NCBI RefSeq assembly: GCF_046254905.1
Contig: NZ_CP158016.1
Location: 496,001-560,000 of the forward strand
Direction of reading: 5' to 3'
Source: Pseudaeromonas aegiceratis
GTDB lineage: Bacteria; Pseudomonadota; Gammaproteobacteria; Enterobacterales; Aeromonadaceae
Length of the DNA: 64,000 nt
Positions 15,898 to 24,384 of this stretch are shown one piece after another. Within the stretch, counting starts at the first letter, position 1. Each line of letters begins with the position of its first letter. The position numbers and the translations under genes were made by a program. The notes under the pieces are model-generated. The model did not search any database and was not told the origin of the DNA. It saw nothing but the letters and a program-made list of their open reading frames with translations.

Positions 15898-16817
15898 GCC
15901 AGACGGCGGCCAGCCTGCGGCGTCAGCTCGCCTTGGCGGGGGATCTGGCGACCGTGGTGCGCACCATGAAGGCGATGGCCGCGGCGGGGATCAGCCAGTA
16001 CGAGGGGGCGGTGCAGGCGCTGGATGACTATGACAGGACGGTGCAGCTGGGTCTGCTGGCCTGTTTTCGTCAGATGCCAACCATGCCGACACTTGGGCCG
16101 TCGGCGCCCAGGTCGCGTCGGGCGCCCGCCGCCGTGGGCGCCCTGCTGTTCGGCTCGGATCAGGGGCTGGTGGGCCAGTTCAACGAGCAGCTGGTGGCGT
16201 TTGCCCAGCAGACCCTGCAGCCCCTGCCCGGCGAGCGGCGGATCTGGGCGGTGGGGGAGCGGATCCAGGCCCAGCTCGCCGACAGCCCGCTGGGGGTCAC
16301 CGCCAGCTTCCCGCTGCCCACGGCCCTGGGCAGCATCGCCAGCCTGGTGAGCCAGGTGCTGCTGGCGGTGGAGGCGTGCCGGGCACGGCAGGAGATAGAC
16401 GCCTTCTACCTATTCCACAATCGCCCGTGCTCAGGGGAACTCTATCAGGCCGTCAGCCAGCGCCTGTTGCCGCTGGACGAGAGTTGGCGGCGGGAGATAG
16501 CCGCCCGGCCCTGGCCAAGCCAGCAGTTGCCCGAGGTGCTGCATGGCGGCGAGGCCACCCTGCTGGCCTTCGTCAGCGAGTATCTCTTCGTCTCCTTGTT
16601 CCGGGCCTGCGCCGAATCGTTGGCCAGCGAAAACACCTGTCGGCTGGCGGCCATGCAGCGGGCCGAGAAGAATATCGGCGAGCGGCTGGACGCCCTGGCC
16701 GGCGACTTTCACCGCCTGCGGCAGAGCGCCATGGATGAGGAGCTGTTCGACGTGGTGGCCGGCTTCACCGCCGGGGAGGGGCAGGAAAAACAGGCCGGGG
16801 GAGCAGGAGGCGGATAA
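15894..16817 (+). CDS. atpG: N-type ATPase gamma subunit
   Basis: A 307-residue central-stalk gamma subunit, last gene of the operon. The N-terminal helix contains VVRTMKAMAAAGISQYE, matching the conserved KxTxAMxxV region of gamma subunits, and the C-terminal helix contains ENTCRLAAMQRAEKNIGERL. The middle domain is divergent, as common for N-type gammas. The ATG overlaps the atpA TGA by 4 bp. The C-terminal tail is Gly/Glu-rich and ends 72 bp before the encoded CCA end of a tRNA gene on the other strand. Confidence 0.92.
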   Translation: MSQTAASLRRQLALAGDLATVVRTMKAMAAAGISQYEGAVQALDDYDRTVQLGLLACFRQMPTMPTLGPSAPRSRRAPAAVGALLFGSDQGLVGQFNEQLVAFAQQTLQPLPGERRIWAVGERIQAQLADSPLGVTASFPLPTALGSIASLVSQVLLAVEACRARQEIDAFYLFHNRPCSGELYQAVSQRLLPLDESWRREIAARPWPSQQLPEVLHGGEATLLAFVSEYLFVSLFRACAESLASENTCRLAAMQRAEKNIGERLDALAGDFHRLRQSAMDEELFDVVAGFTAGEGQEKQAGGAGGG

Positions 16818-16851
16818 GCGGATTGGCAAGCCGAGGCTTAACGCCCATAGC

Positions 16852-16878
16852 AAAAAGGCCCTGCATTGCTGCAGGGCC
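16852..16878 (-). terminator. Terminator of tRNA-Phe gene
   Basis: A perfect 9 bp stem GGCCCTGCA/TGCAGGGCC (16857-16878) followed on the minus strand by five T residues (16856-16852). It ends the leftward tRNA-Phe transcript and lies just after the atpG stop. Confidence 0.85.
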
Positions 16879-16888
16879 TTGTGCTGTA

Positions 16889-16964
16889 TGGTGCCCGGAC
16901 TCGGAATCGAACCAAGGACACGCGGATTTTCAATCCGCTGCTCTACCGACTGAGCTATCCGGGC
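16889..16964 (-). tRNA. tRNA-Phe (GAA)
   Basis: A 76 nt cloverleaf with encoded CCA. The acceptor GCCCGGA pairs with TCCGGGC, the D arm AGCTCAGTCGGTAGAGC and T arm GGTTCGATTCC are standard, and the anticodon loop TTGAAAA reads GAA. It differs from the two tRNA-Phe genes at 27 kb in the acceptor stem (G-C instead of A-T at one pair) and in the T stem. Confidence 0.97.
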
Positions 16965-16973
16965 GTGGCGCGC

Positions 16974-17002
16974 ATTAAACCCGTTATGCCGCGGCTTGTC
17001 AA
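16974..17002 (-). promoter_or_regulatory. Promoter of tRNA-Phe
   Basis: On the minus strand TTGACA (17002-16997), a 17 bp spacer and TTTAAT (16979-16974), then a GC-rich discriminator (GCGCGCC). This is a near-consensus sigma-70 promoter with the GC-rich start typical of stringently controlled stable RNA. Confidence 0.8.
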
Positions 17003-18084
17003 TTGGCGGCTTGGGCTTTTTCGGCGCGCAGGGTGGTTGACGAGCCGGCGGGTCTGCCTTGCAGCAGCCAGCTGGAGAGCGGCAGCCAGGTCAGCAGCTG
17101 GTAGAGCAGCACCGACAAGGCCAGCAACACCAGGGGTTTGCAGACTTCCCACAAGGGCGACATCCAGGCGGCGCTCAGGGGCATCAGCCAGATCACCAGC
17201 AGCATGTGCAGGCAGTAGAGGCCCAGCACCTTGGGCGCCAGTTTCTCCAGCCAGGAGCCTTGACCCCAGCTGGGATTGGCCAGCAGCCAGAGGAAGAGCC
17301 CCAGGCACCAGGGCAGGCTGGCCAGCAGGAAGTCATGCCGGCCGAAGGGGATGCCTTCCAGGAAATAGAGGGCCGTGCCTTCCAGCAGGTAGAGCAGGCC
17401 GCCGACCGTCATCAGCCAGAAGGCCGCCTGGCGAGGCAGGCGCCACTGGTAACGGCGGATCAGCATGCCGAGGCTGACGAAGATCAGCGAGAAGAAGGGG
17501 CCGTTACGGGTCATCAGCGACCACTCAGCTCCCAGGATGGGCTTGGCGTAGGAGCCGCCCAGCAGGGCCAGCAGATAGAGCAGTACCCCCAGCACCAGGG
17601 TCAGCTCCAGTTTGCCCAGCCTCTCGGCCAGCAGACACAGCCCCATGGCCAGCCCCAGGGCCGGCAGATACCACAGGTGCACCATGCCCCCCACCCAGAG
17701 GTTGTTGGCATCGCTGAGCAGCCAGCCCCACTGGGGGGTCATGGTGGTCAGGTAGCCCTGACTCAGGACGGCCAGCGGATTGAAGGGTACCAGTATGTAG
17801 ACCAGGCTCCAGACCAGCCACAGCAACAGCAGCGGACGGCAGTAGCGCCAGAGGGCGGCGCCGGCGTTCGGCCCCTTGAGCTTGGGCTCGAAGAAGAAGC
17901 CGGCGGCCAGGAAGAAAAACGGTACGGCAAAGCGCGTGATCTGATTGAACAGGGCCGCCAGATAGATCTGGTGCGGCTCCGGCCAGATGGTCGGATCGAA
18001 GGGGTTAGCGAAGGGGGATGAGTGGATCACCACCACGGCTAACATGGCCAGGGTTCGCATGGCCTCGATGCTGGAGATACGCAT
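16999..18084 (-). CDS. Acyltransferase family 3 membrane protein
   Basis: A 361-residue inner-membrane protein with about ten hydrophobic helices. The N-terminal block SSIEAMRTLAMLAVVVIHSSPF carries the conserved histidine of the acyltransferase 3 (OafA/WecH-like) family, and RFAVPFFFLAAGFFF is the matching second helix. Such proteins add acetyl or other acyl groups to surface sugars or small molecules. The ATG at 18084 is chosen because GGAG precedes it and an upstream ATG adds a Cys-rich non-conserved leader. The stop codon region overlaps the tRNA-Phe promoter by a few bases. No glycan cluster is near, so the substrate is unknown. Confidence 0.85.
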   Translation of the reverse strand: MRISSIEAMRTLAMLAVVVIHSSPFANPFDPTIWPEPHQIYLAALFNQITRFAVPFFFLAAGFFFEPKLKGPNAGAALWRYCRPLLLLWLVWSLVYILVPFNPLAVLSQGYLTTMTPQWGWLLSDANNLWVGGMVHLWYLPALGLAMGLCLLAERLGKLELTLVLGVLLYLLALLGGSYAKPILGAEWSLMTRNGPFFSLIFVSLGMLIRRYQWRLPRQAAFWLMTVGGLLYLLEGTALYFLEGIPFGRHDFLLASLPWCLGLFLWLLANPSWGQGSWLEKLAPKVLGLYCLHMLLVIWLMPLSAAWMSPLWEVCKPLVLLALSVLLYQLLTWLPLSSWLLQGRPAGSSTTLRAEKAQAAN

Positions 18085-18216
18085 TGGGGGCTCCGGATAG
18101 CTTATTTGGCGGCAGCCTAACAGCAAACAATGCAACCGGTTGTCATTGGCGGTGCGGATCTGTGATCCGAGGGGGCACTTGTTACCCGGCGTTACAGATG
18201 AGGCGGGGATCTGGAC

Positions 18217-18780
18217 TCAATCTTCGCCAAAACTCAGGCTGGGATAGCGCCAGGCCTGTAACTGTCCGGGCCAGTGCGGGGACCAGCCGCCCTTGCGCAG
18301 CAGCTGATCCACAAAGTCTTCCGGATCGGGTAGCTGTTCCCAGACGCTGGGCAGGAAGGTGGCCTGATGGTAAGGGTCCTGCAGCTTGAGACCATCCTCA
18401 CCTGGGGTGAGGGCGGCCAGCAGGGCGGCGCGGCTGTGGGCGGGGAGCGGACTCATGCCGCCCAGCAAGGAGAGGTGAATGCGGATCTGCGGCAGCTCGT
18501 CCTGGCCTAGGGGGGCAAAGCGGGGATCCGAGAAGGCGGCCGCCAGGCTGAAATAGGCGATGGCCTGGACCAGGGGCATGCGGCCCTCCAGGCAGCCGAT
18601 GCAGCCGCGTAGCTGGCCATGCTTCTGCAGGGTGACGAAACAGGGCAGCGTCAGTTGGCCGTGGGGCAGGATGACGTTGGGGAGGGGCAGCTGGCGCTGC
18701 CAGTGATGCACCAGGGTGGCACGGGCCAGTGCCAGCATGGCGGCTTGTTCTGGACTCTCAATAGAAGGCAATTGCGGCAT
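18217..18780 (-). CDS. amrA: AmmeMemoRadiSam system protein A (AMMECR1 domain)
   Basis: A 187-residue AMMECR1-domain protein. The conserved core LRGCIGCLEGRMPLVQAIAYFSLAAAFSDPRF is clear, with its LRGCIG hexapeptide. In many prokaryotes this domain is linked to a MEMO1-family protein and a radical SAM protein, together called AmmeMemoRadiSam; the reaction of the trio is not well defined. It overlaps the end of amrB by 23 bp on the same strand and diverges, as a pair, from amrS at 19598. The start is the ATG at 18780. Confidence 0.92.
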   Translation of the reverse strand: MPQLPSIESPEQAAMLALARATLVHHWQRQLPLPNVILPHGQLTLPCFVTLQKHGQLRGCIGCLEGRMPLVQAIAYFSLAAAFSDPRFAPLGQDELPQIRIHLSLLGGMSPLPAHSRAALLAALTPGEDGLKLQDPYHQATFLPSVWEQLPDPEDFVDQLLRKGGWSPHWPGQLQAWRYPSLSFGED

Positions 18781-19537
18781 AACCCACCACCCTGTGCTTG
18801 TCGCCGGCGGTATCCCCCGAGTTGGCTGCCGCCAGCCGGCTGGCCTGCAGCTTATGACGCCGCGCCCACAGCAGGGCGCCGTTGAGGCCGTAACAGCCGC
18901 AGGCCTGGTTGCCCTGCAGATCCCCCTTGAGCGCCAGTATGTGGGCCAGGGTCTCCTCGTCCTGCTCCCGCGCCTGTTGCCAGGTCAGGTAATGGGAGAG
19001 ATCGCTACTGATGATGAGCAGGGTCTGCTCATCCATCACAGCCTCCAGCAGGCCCGCCACCGCCGAGGGGCTGGTCTCGCCCACCACCACCGGCAGCAGG
19101 CTGAAGTCGCCCAGTTGTTGCTGCAAGAAGGGCAACTGCACCTCGATGGCGTGTTCGAAACGATGGGCCTCGTCGTTGATCACCACACCCGGCAGATGGC
19201 AGAGCCCAGCCCGGGCGGCGTTATCCAGGGGGATCTCACCCAAGGGGGTGGCGAAGCGTTGGGCGGAGGAGAGGGCCATGCCCCGCAGGTAGACATGGTG
19301 GGCCGGGCAGAGGATCAGCACCCGGCTAATCCCCTGCCTGGGCAGCAGGCGGATGCCGGCGGCGGCGATGGCACCGGAATAGCAGTAACCGGCGTGGGGC
19401 AGCAGCAGGGCGCGCACCGGTCTGGGCAGGGCGGGAGCATCCCCCTCCTGGCACCAGAGTGCGATTTGCTGACGCAGCTGGATGGGGTTGGCCGGATAGA
19501 AGGTACCGGCCACGGCGGCGGCTCTAAGCGTTTGCAT
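18758..19537 (-). CDS. amrB: AmmeMemoRadiSam system protein B (MEMO1 family)
   Basis: A 259-residue MEMO1-family protein, related to class III extradiol dioxygenases. Histidine-bearing blocks of the family are seen: LLPHAGYCYSG, CPAHHVY, SSDLSHY and the tail HRVVGYAAIAFY. Human MEMO1 binds iron or copper with such residues; the bacterial role is unknown. The ATG at 19537 has AGGAGG upstream; in-frame sequence before it is a shadow of the divergent gene. It heads a two-gene unit with amrA and faces away from amrS, 60 bp apart. Confidence 0.92.
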   Translation of the reverse strand: MQTLRAAAVAGTFYPANPIQLRQQIALWCQEGDAPALPRPVRALLLPHAGYCYSGAIAAAGIRLLPRQGISRVLILCPAHHVYLRGMALSSAQRFATPLGEIPLDNAARAGLCHLPGVVINDEAHRFEHAIEVQLPFLQQQLGDFSLLPVVVGETSPSAVAGLLEAVMDEQTLLIISSDLSHYLTWQQAREQDEETLAHILALKGDLQGNQACGCYGLNGALLWARRHKLQASRLAAANSGDTAGDKHRVVGYAAIAFY

Positions 19538-19597
19538 GGGCCCTCCTGGGTCAGAGACTTCTACAATTATAGTGTTGCTCCCCTGATTGGAGGCGTC

Positions 19598-20671
19598 ATG
19601 CAGAACTATCACGCCACCCACTACTGGCGGCGCCATGCCGATGGCCGGGTCGAGTGCACCCTCTGCCCCCGTCACTGCCTGCTGCGGGACGGCAAGCGCG
19701 GGGTCTGTTATGTGCGCCAGGCACAGGATGGCCAGATAGTGCTCACCAGCTATGGCCGCTCCAGCGGCTTCTGCGTCGACCCCATCGAGAAGAAGCCCTT
19801 GAACCACTTCCTGCCCGGCACCCCTGTGCTCTCCTTCGGCACCGCCGGCTGCAACCTCACCTGCAAGTTCTGCCAGAACTGGGAGATCAGCAAATCCCGG
19901 GAGCAGGACACCCTGTGTGACGCGGCTGAGCCGGCGCAGCTGGTCCGCTTGGCCCAGCAGCTGGGCTGTCGCAGCATCGCCTTCACCTACAACGATCCCG
20001 TGATCTTCATGGAATATGCCCTGGATGTGGCGGCGGCCTGCCATGCCGAGGGGATCGCCACTGTGGCGGTGACGGCCGGCTACATAGAGCCCGAGCCCAG
20101 GGTCGAGTTCTTCGCCGCCATGGACGCCGCCAACGTGGATCTCAAGGGTTTCAGCGAAGACTTCTATCACCAGATCTGCGGCGGTCACCTGGCGCCCGTG
20201 CTGGACACCCTGAGTTATCTGCATAAGCAGACCCAGGTGTGGCTGGAGATCACCACCCTGCTGATCCCGGGGCTGAATGACGATCCGGCCGAGCTGGCGA
20301 CCATGTGCCGCTGGATCCACGAGCAGCTGGGGGACGAGGTGCCGCTGCACTTCACCGCCTTTCACCCCGACTTTCACCTGCAGCACATACCGGCGACCTC
20401 CCTGGCCAGCCTGCAGCAGGCCAGGGCCATCGCCCAACAGGCCGGGCTCCAGCACGTCTATCTGGGCAATCGCAGCGATCGGGCCGGCGGCCAGACCCAC
20501 TGTGCCGGTTGCGGCGCCCTGCTCATCGAGCGGGACGGCTACCGGCTGAGTCACTGGGGCTTGAGCCCGACGGGCTGCTGCCCCCACTGCGGTCGTACTC
20601 TGGCCGGGCGCTTCGAGGCGGAACCGGGCCGCTGGGGCCCCAGACGGCTGCCGGTGCGCCTGAGCCCATGA
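19598..20671 (+). CDS. amrS: AmmeMemoRadiSam system radical SAM enzyme
   Basis: A 357-residue radical SAM protein. The cluster motif CNLTCKFC (Cys85, Cys89, Cys92) binds the 4Fe-4S centre that cleaves S-adenosylmethionine; extra cysteines lie at the N-terminus (CTLCPRHCLL, similar to pyruvate formate-lyase activating enzymes). The C-terminal extension has two CxxC pairs (HCAGCGALL and CCPHCGRT) that look like a zinc ribbon. The ATG at 19598 has GGAGG 5-6 bases upstream. Together with amrA and amrB it makes a complete AmmeMemoRadiSam set. The substrate is not known. Confidence 0.93.
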   Translation: MQNYHATHYWRRHADGRVECTLCPRHCLLRDGKRGVCYVRQAQDGQIVLTSYGRSSGFCVDPIEKKPLNHFLPGTPVLSFGTAGCNLTCKFCQNWEISKSREQDTLCDAAEPAQLVRLAQQLGCRSIAFTYNDPVIFMEYALDVAAACHAEGIATVAVTAGYIEPEPRVEFFAAMDAANVDLKGFSEDFYHQICGGHLAPVLDTLSYLHKQTQVWLEITTLLIPGLNDDPAELATMCRWIHEQLGDEVPLHFTAFHPDFHLQHIPATSLASLQQARAIAQQAGLQHVYLGNRSDRAGGQTHCAGCGALLIERDGYRLSHWGLSPTGCCPHCGRTLAGRFEAEPGRWGPRRLPVRLSP

Positions 20672-20711
20672 TGGCCAGCGGCCATGGCGTGTGGTGGTGG
20701 CAGAGAAAACA

Positions 20712-20737
20712 AGAAGGCGCTCCAAGGAGCGCCTTCT
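20712..20737 (-). terminator. Hairpin terminator after ecotin gene
   Basis: A perfect 12 bp stem AGAAGGCGCTCC/GGAGCGCCTTCT with a 2 base spacer, followed on the minus strand by TTGTTTTC. It lies between convergent amrS and eco and may serve both. Confidence 0.65.
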
Positions 20738-20756
20738 GAGATCTGTGGTCGGCCCG

Positions 20757-21236
20757 TCAGCCTTGGGGCGCCGGCTGGCTGTCGCCGGCCTGCCAGAGGC
20801 GATAGCTCACCTCCAGATCCGCCGGCACATAGATCACCAGGGGCAGGCGGCTGTTGTAGTCCAGCAGGTAGCCCTGGCCCACCACGGGGACCTTGGCTTC
20901 ATGTTTGGACTTGTCGGGACAGGCCATCATGGTACTCATGGGGGCGGAGACCTGGGCCAACACATGGTAGGAGTAGCCCCAGCCCTTGAGGCTCTCCCGA
21001 CTGAGATCGCCGCCGAGGCGCTGGCGGTTGCAATCCACCTCCATTGCCTTGGCCAGCTGGATTTCCACCTTGACGTCCTGCTCCTGGTCCAGCTTGGGCA
21101 GCTGGATCACCAGCCGCTGCTGTCCCTCTGCGGCGGGCGGGAACATGCTGACATCGGATTCGGCCTGGGCGGCGCCCGCCAGCAGCAGGCTTGTGCCCAA
21201 CAGGGCGACTGAGGTCAGGTTGCGTGAGACCACCAT
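20757..21236 (-). CDS. eco: Ecotin, periplasmic serine protease inhibitor
   Basis: A 159-residue precursor of ecotin, a periplasmic dimeric inhibitor of trypsin-fold proteases such as elastase and trypsin. The signal peptide covers about residues 1-25 (cleaved after AAQA). Family blocks include VIQLPKLDQEQDVKVE, LEVDCNRQRLGG, GWGYSYHVL, and the reactive loop VSAPMSTMMACP with the Met-Met P1/P1' site. The two cysteines that form the loop-holding disulphide are present. It is a single-gene unit ending at a hairpin terminator. Ecotin protects bacteria against host or predator proteases. Confidence 0.93.
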   Translation of the reverse strand: MVVSRNLTSVALLGTSLLLAGAAQAESDVSMFPPAAEGQQRLVIQLPKLDQEQDVKVEIQLAKAMEVDCNRQRLGGDLSRESLKGWGYSYHVLAQVSAPMSTMMACPDKSKHEAKVPVVGQGYLLDYNSRLPLVIYVPADLEVSYRLWQAGDSQPAPQG

Positions 21237-21317
21237 GGGAAACTCCTTCGATTGCCTGGGTTTACCCGAGTCTAACCCCGACGGCGACGGCCCGCCATAA
21301 CCCTGGCTGAATCAGAC

Positions 21318-22931
21318 TCAGCCCAGCCGGCAGGGACGAAACATATCCAACTGAGGCTGATACTCCTGGGTGGTCACGTCCATCAGGCCCAGGATGGAGT
21401 GAAACAGGTTGTCCTGGGAGAACTGGCCCTGCAGGGCCTCCTGGCGCAGGCAACCCAGATCCAGGGACTTATCCTGGGCGAAGGCGGGGGAGAACCAGCC
21501 GATCATGGGCACATGGGTCTGCTCGCTCGGCGCCATGGCATAGGGGGTGCCGTGGAGGTAGAGGCCCTTCTCTCCCAGGGATTCACCGTGATCCGACAGA
21601 TAGAGCAGGGCGGTATCGTAGCGATCCGACAGCCCCTTGAGGGTCTGGATCAGCTGGGCCAGCACCTCATCCGTGTAGCGCAGGCTGTTGTCATAGGTGT
21701 TCACCAGGGCCTGCTGGCTGCAGTTTTCGATGTCGCTGCGCGGGCAGTCCGGGGTAAAGAAGCGGGCCGAGTTCGGGTAGCGCTGAAAATAGGTCGGGCC
21801 GTGGCTGCCCATCAGGTGCAGGGTCACCAGGGTATTGCCCTTGGGATCGGCCAGGCTGTCCGCCAGCCCCTTGAGCAGCACCTCGTCATGGCAGCTCTCG
21901 CCATTGCACAGCTTGGGATCATCCTTGGGCATCTGCTCGTGGGGAATGCGGTCGCACACCCCCTTGCAGCCGCCGTCATTGTCCCGCCAGGCCAGGGTCA
22001 CGCCGGCGTGCTGCAGCACATCCAACAGGCCTTCCTGATGCTTGGCGCGATTATCGCTGTAGGTGTCTCGGGTCATGTTGGAGAACATGCAGGGTACGGA
22101 GACGGCGGTGGCGGTACCGCAGGAGCGCACCTGCTGGAAGCTGATCACCCCCAGATCCCGGGTGTAGGGATTGGTGGGCCGCGGGTAGCCATTCAAGGCA
22201 TAGTTCTGTGCCCGGGCCGTCTCACCCACCACCAGTATCATCAGGCTCGGCTTGCCGGCCGGCTCAGGCTTCTGCTTGGCGTCCATGCCGATCTGGAGGA
22301 AGGGTTGCGGCTTGCTGAAGTAGGTGTTCTGCACATAGCGGAAGCCGGAGTAGAGGTAGCTGCTGGGCACTATCTCGCGGTTCAGGTGCGGGTTGTTGCG
22401 GCCGACGGAGGCGTAATCCTTGTAGTAGCCGGCGGCCACCAGGGCGATGAGCAGCACTGAGGCCAGCCCGGAGCCCAGGCGGCGCGCCAGGCCGTGCCAG
22501 GGCTTGGTGGACGGCCGGTATTTGACGCTCAGCAGCAGCAGGCCGGGCAGCAGGCCGGTCAGCACCACCCAGCCCACCACGGAGGCGTTCAGGTAGGCCG
22601 AGGCCTCGCCCGTGTTGGTCTCCACTATGTTCTGCACCATGGTGGCGTCGAAGATCACTCCATAGTTGAACATGGCGTAGCTCACCACAGAGGAGAGCAG
22701 TAACAGCACGAAGAAGAAACCCTTTTGCAGCGGCCGCCAGCTAAACGGCAGGAACACCAGGTTCAGGGCGGCCAGCAGCACCAGCGGGATGGAGAGGGCG
22801 AAGCCGGCGTCGTAATGGGGCAACCCGGTGAGGATCCGGTAGAAGTGATGCAGGATCGGCAGGTTGAGGACCAGGGTGAAGTAGAGGGCCAGACACAGGT
22901 TGAGGCTGACGGCTCCGACGGACAGACGCAT
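21318..22931 (-). CDS. eptA: Lipid A phosphoethanolamine transferase
   Basis: A 537-residue inner-membrane enzyme that moves phosphoethanolamine from phosphatidylethanolamine to lipid A, lowering surface charge and polymyxin binding. Five N-terminal membrane helices (to about residue 180) are followed by a periplasmic sulfatase-like domain. The nucleophilic threonine is in VGETARAQNYAL; zinc-site blocks HLMGSHGP and SDHGESLGEKGLYLHG are intact, and six or more cysteines in the soluble domain can form disulphides. A PmrA-type box overlaps a likely promoter about 80 bp upstream. It is a chromosomal EptA, not evidently a mobile mcr gene; no IS is adjacent. Confidence 0.93.
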   Translation of the reverse strand: MRLSVGAVSLNLCLALYFTLVLNLPILHHFYRILTGLPHYDAGFALSIPLVLLAALNLVFLPFSWRPLQKGFFFVLLLLSSVVSYAMFNYGVIFDATMVQNIVETNTGEASAYLNASVVGWVVLTGLLPGLLLLSVKYRPSTKPWHGLARRLGSGLASVLLIALVAAGYYKDYASVGRNNPHLNREIVPSSYLYSGFRYVQNTYFSKPQPFLQIGMDAKQKPEPAGKPSLMILVVGETARAQNYALNGYPRPTNPYTRDLGVISFQQVRSCGTATAVSVPCMFSNMTRDTYSDNRAKHQEGLLDVLQHAGVTLAWRDNDGGCKGVCDRIPHEQMPKDDPKLCNGESCHDEVLLKGLADSLADPKGNTLVTLHLMGSHGPTYFQRYPNSARFFTPDCPRSDIENCSQQALVNTYDNSLRYTDEVLAQLIQTLKGLSDRYDTALLYLSDHGESLGEKGLYLHGTPYAMAPSEQTHVPMIGWFSPAFAQDKSLDLGCLRQEALQGQFSQDNLFHSILGLMDVTTQEYQPQLDMFRPCRLG

Positions 22932-22994
22932 GCAAGACTCCTGTCCCCGTGGCCCGCCTCAGGCTGAGGCGCCCGCTCCACGGGGTCACGAAGC

Positions 22995-23027
22995 AGTATG
23001 GTTTGGCTTGCTTAACTTCACCTTAAG
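22995..23027 (-). promoter_or_regulatory. Candidate PmrA box and promoter of eptA
   Basis: CTTAAC (23011-23016) and CTTAAG (23022-23027) are spaced by 5 bp, close to the PmrA consensus YTTAAK-N5-YTTAAK. On the minus strand a CATACT -10 element (23000-22995) lies 10 bp further on, so the box covers the -35 position, as at PmrA-activated promoters. Confidence 0.5.
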
Positions 23028-23061
23028 GCGGCCGGCCGGGCGCCGGCCCGCCGGCGGCTGG

Positions 23062-24384
23062 CTAGAACTGCCAGCTCAGCCCCAGATCCAGCTCCTGCTG
23101 GGACATGGCGATGGTGAGGGTCTGGCTCTGGCTGCCCTCGGCCTGACCGGAGAGGCCGTTGCTGCCGCTCAGGCGCTTGCTGGGCGCATACATATAGCTG
23201 CCGTGCAGGCTGAGGCGCTCAGTGATCTGGTAGCTGGCGCCCAGCGTGTAGTGCCACTCGATGAGGCCGGGGGAGAGGATGTTGAACAGGATTTCGCTGT
23301 CGCGGATCGGGCTCTTGCCATAGCTGACGCCGGCGCGCAGCGACCAGTCCGCCTGCTGGTATTGCAGCCCCAGCTTGTACACCGTCATGTCCCGCCAGCC
23401 GAAGCCGGTGCTGGTGGAGCCCCCCAGGCAGGCACGACTCACCCCCTGCATGCAGCTGTACATGGCATCCGAGGTGTTGGCGATGGCCGCCACGTCGGAG
23501 TAGAAGATGTGCTGCACGTCCAGCAGCCAGAGCCAGGCATCGCTGGCCTGCCAGGCCAACCCCAGATTGGCCATGGCCGGGATGTCGAACCGGCCGGCAT
23601 CTGGAAACAGGCCGCTGTAGTGGTCGAAGTTGGACATGCGGATGCGCGGCTGATAGGCCGCCCCCAGCCACAGTGTATCGGTGAGCTTGCCCTGATAGCC
23701 CAGCTTGAGCCCCACGCCGTAGGCGTAGTCGGTGCCCTGATCGGAGAGATGATCCGGATCCAGCGAGAAGCCGGCGAAGGTGCTGATGCCATAGGCCTTG
23801 AAGGACTGGCCGGCCAGCAGCAGGCTCAGGGCCAGGGCCTGATCGTCCTTGAGCCGGTAGGCGTAGGTGGCGTTGATGAACATCTGCTTGAGATCCACTC
23901 CGGCGGTGCCGTCGCCGAAGGTGCCGGGCAGGGTCATGCTGTTGCCCTCGGCGTCAAACATAGTGGCGGAGCCGCCCTTGTAGCGGGTGTTCATGCCGCC
24001 GTTGCCATACAGCGCCAGCCCCAGGGTCTGGCGCTCATCCAGCCGGTGGGCCCAGGCCGTGGCGGGGATGACGAACAGATCGCCGCTGCTCTTGATCCGC
24101 TGGGGGCCGATGGAGAACAGCGGGCTGGCGTCCCCGGCGGAGCTGTAGTGGCGATCCGGCATAAACAGGGAGAGTCCCGCCACCAGGCTGTCGTCCACGA
24201 AGGCCAAACCGGCGGGATTGGTGGCGGTAACCAGGGCATCGAAGTGGTAGGCGGTGGTGGCGCCGGCCACCGCCTTGTCCAGCGGGCTGTAGCCGTGGGA
24301 GATCATGCCATTGGTGGCCAGTGCCGGCCCGGCGGTCAGGCAAAGGGCGAGGGCGCCCAGGCCCAGGAGCGTCTTGTGCTGCAT
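23062..24384 (-). CDS. Outer-membrane transport protein, OmpP1/FadL/TodX family
   Basis: A 440-residue outer-membrane beta-barrel of the FadL family, which takes up long-chain fatty acids or other hydrophobic compounds. A signal peptide (about residues 1-23, cleaved near GPALA) is followed by the NGMISHGYSPLDKAVAGATTA hatch region, where FadL members have the NPA motif further on (TNPAGLAFVDD). The chain ends LSWQF with a terminal phenylalanine, as expected for barrel assembly. No fatty-acid genes are adjacent, so the substrate is open. The upstream region is AT-rich with the inverted repeat CTAAAT/ATTTAG at 24532-24547. Confidence 0.9.
   Translation of the reverse strand: MQHKTLLGLGALALCLTAGPALATNGMISHGYSPLDKAVAGATTAYHFDALVTATNPAGLAFVDDSLVAGLSLFMPDRHYSSAGDASPLFSIGPQRIKSSGDLFVIPATAWAHRLDERQTLGLALYGNGGMNTRYKGGSATMFDAEGNSMTLPGTFGDGTAGVDLKQMFINATYAYRLKDDQALALSLLLAGQSFKAYGISTFAGFSLDPDHLSDQGTDYAYGVGLKLGYQGKLTDTLWLGAAYQPRIRMSNFDHYSGLFPDAGRFDIPAMANLGLAWQASDAWLWLLDVQHIFYSDVAAIANTSDAMYSCMQGVSRACLGGSTSTGFGWRDMTVYKLGLQYQQADWSLRAGVSYGKSPIRDSEILFNILSPGLIEWHYTLGASYQITERLSLHGSYMYAPSKRLSGSNGLSGQAEGSQSQTLTIAMSQQELDLGLSWQF

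Noticed and set aside
21318..22931. Mobile mcr-type colistin resistance gene
   Set aside because: No IS or plasmid features are adjacent, composition fits the chromosome, and the protein looks like a resident EptA.
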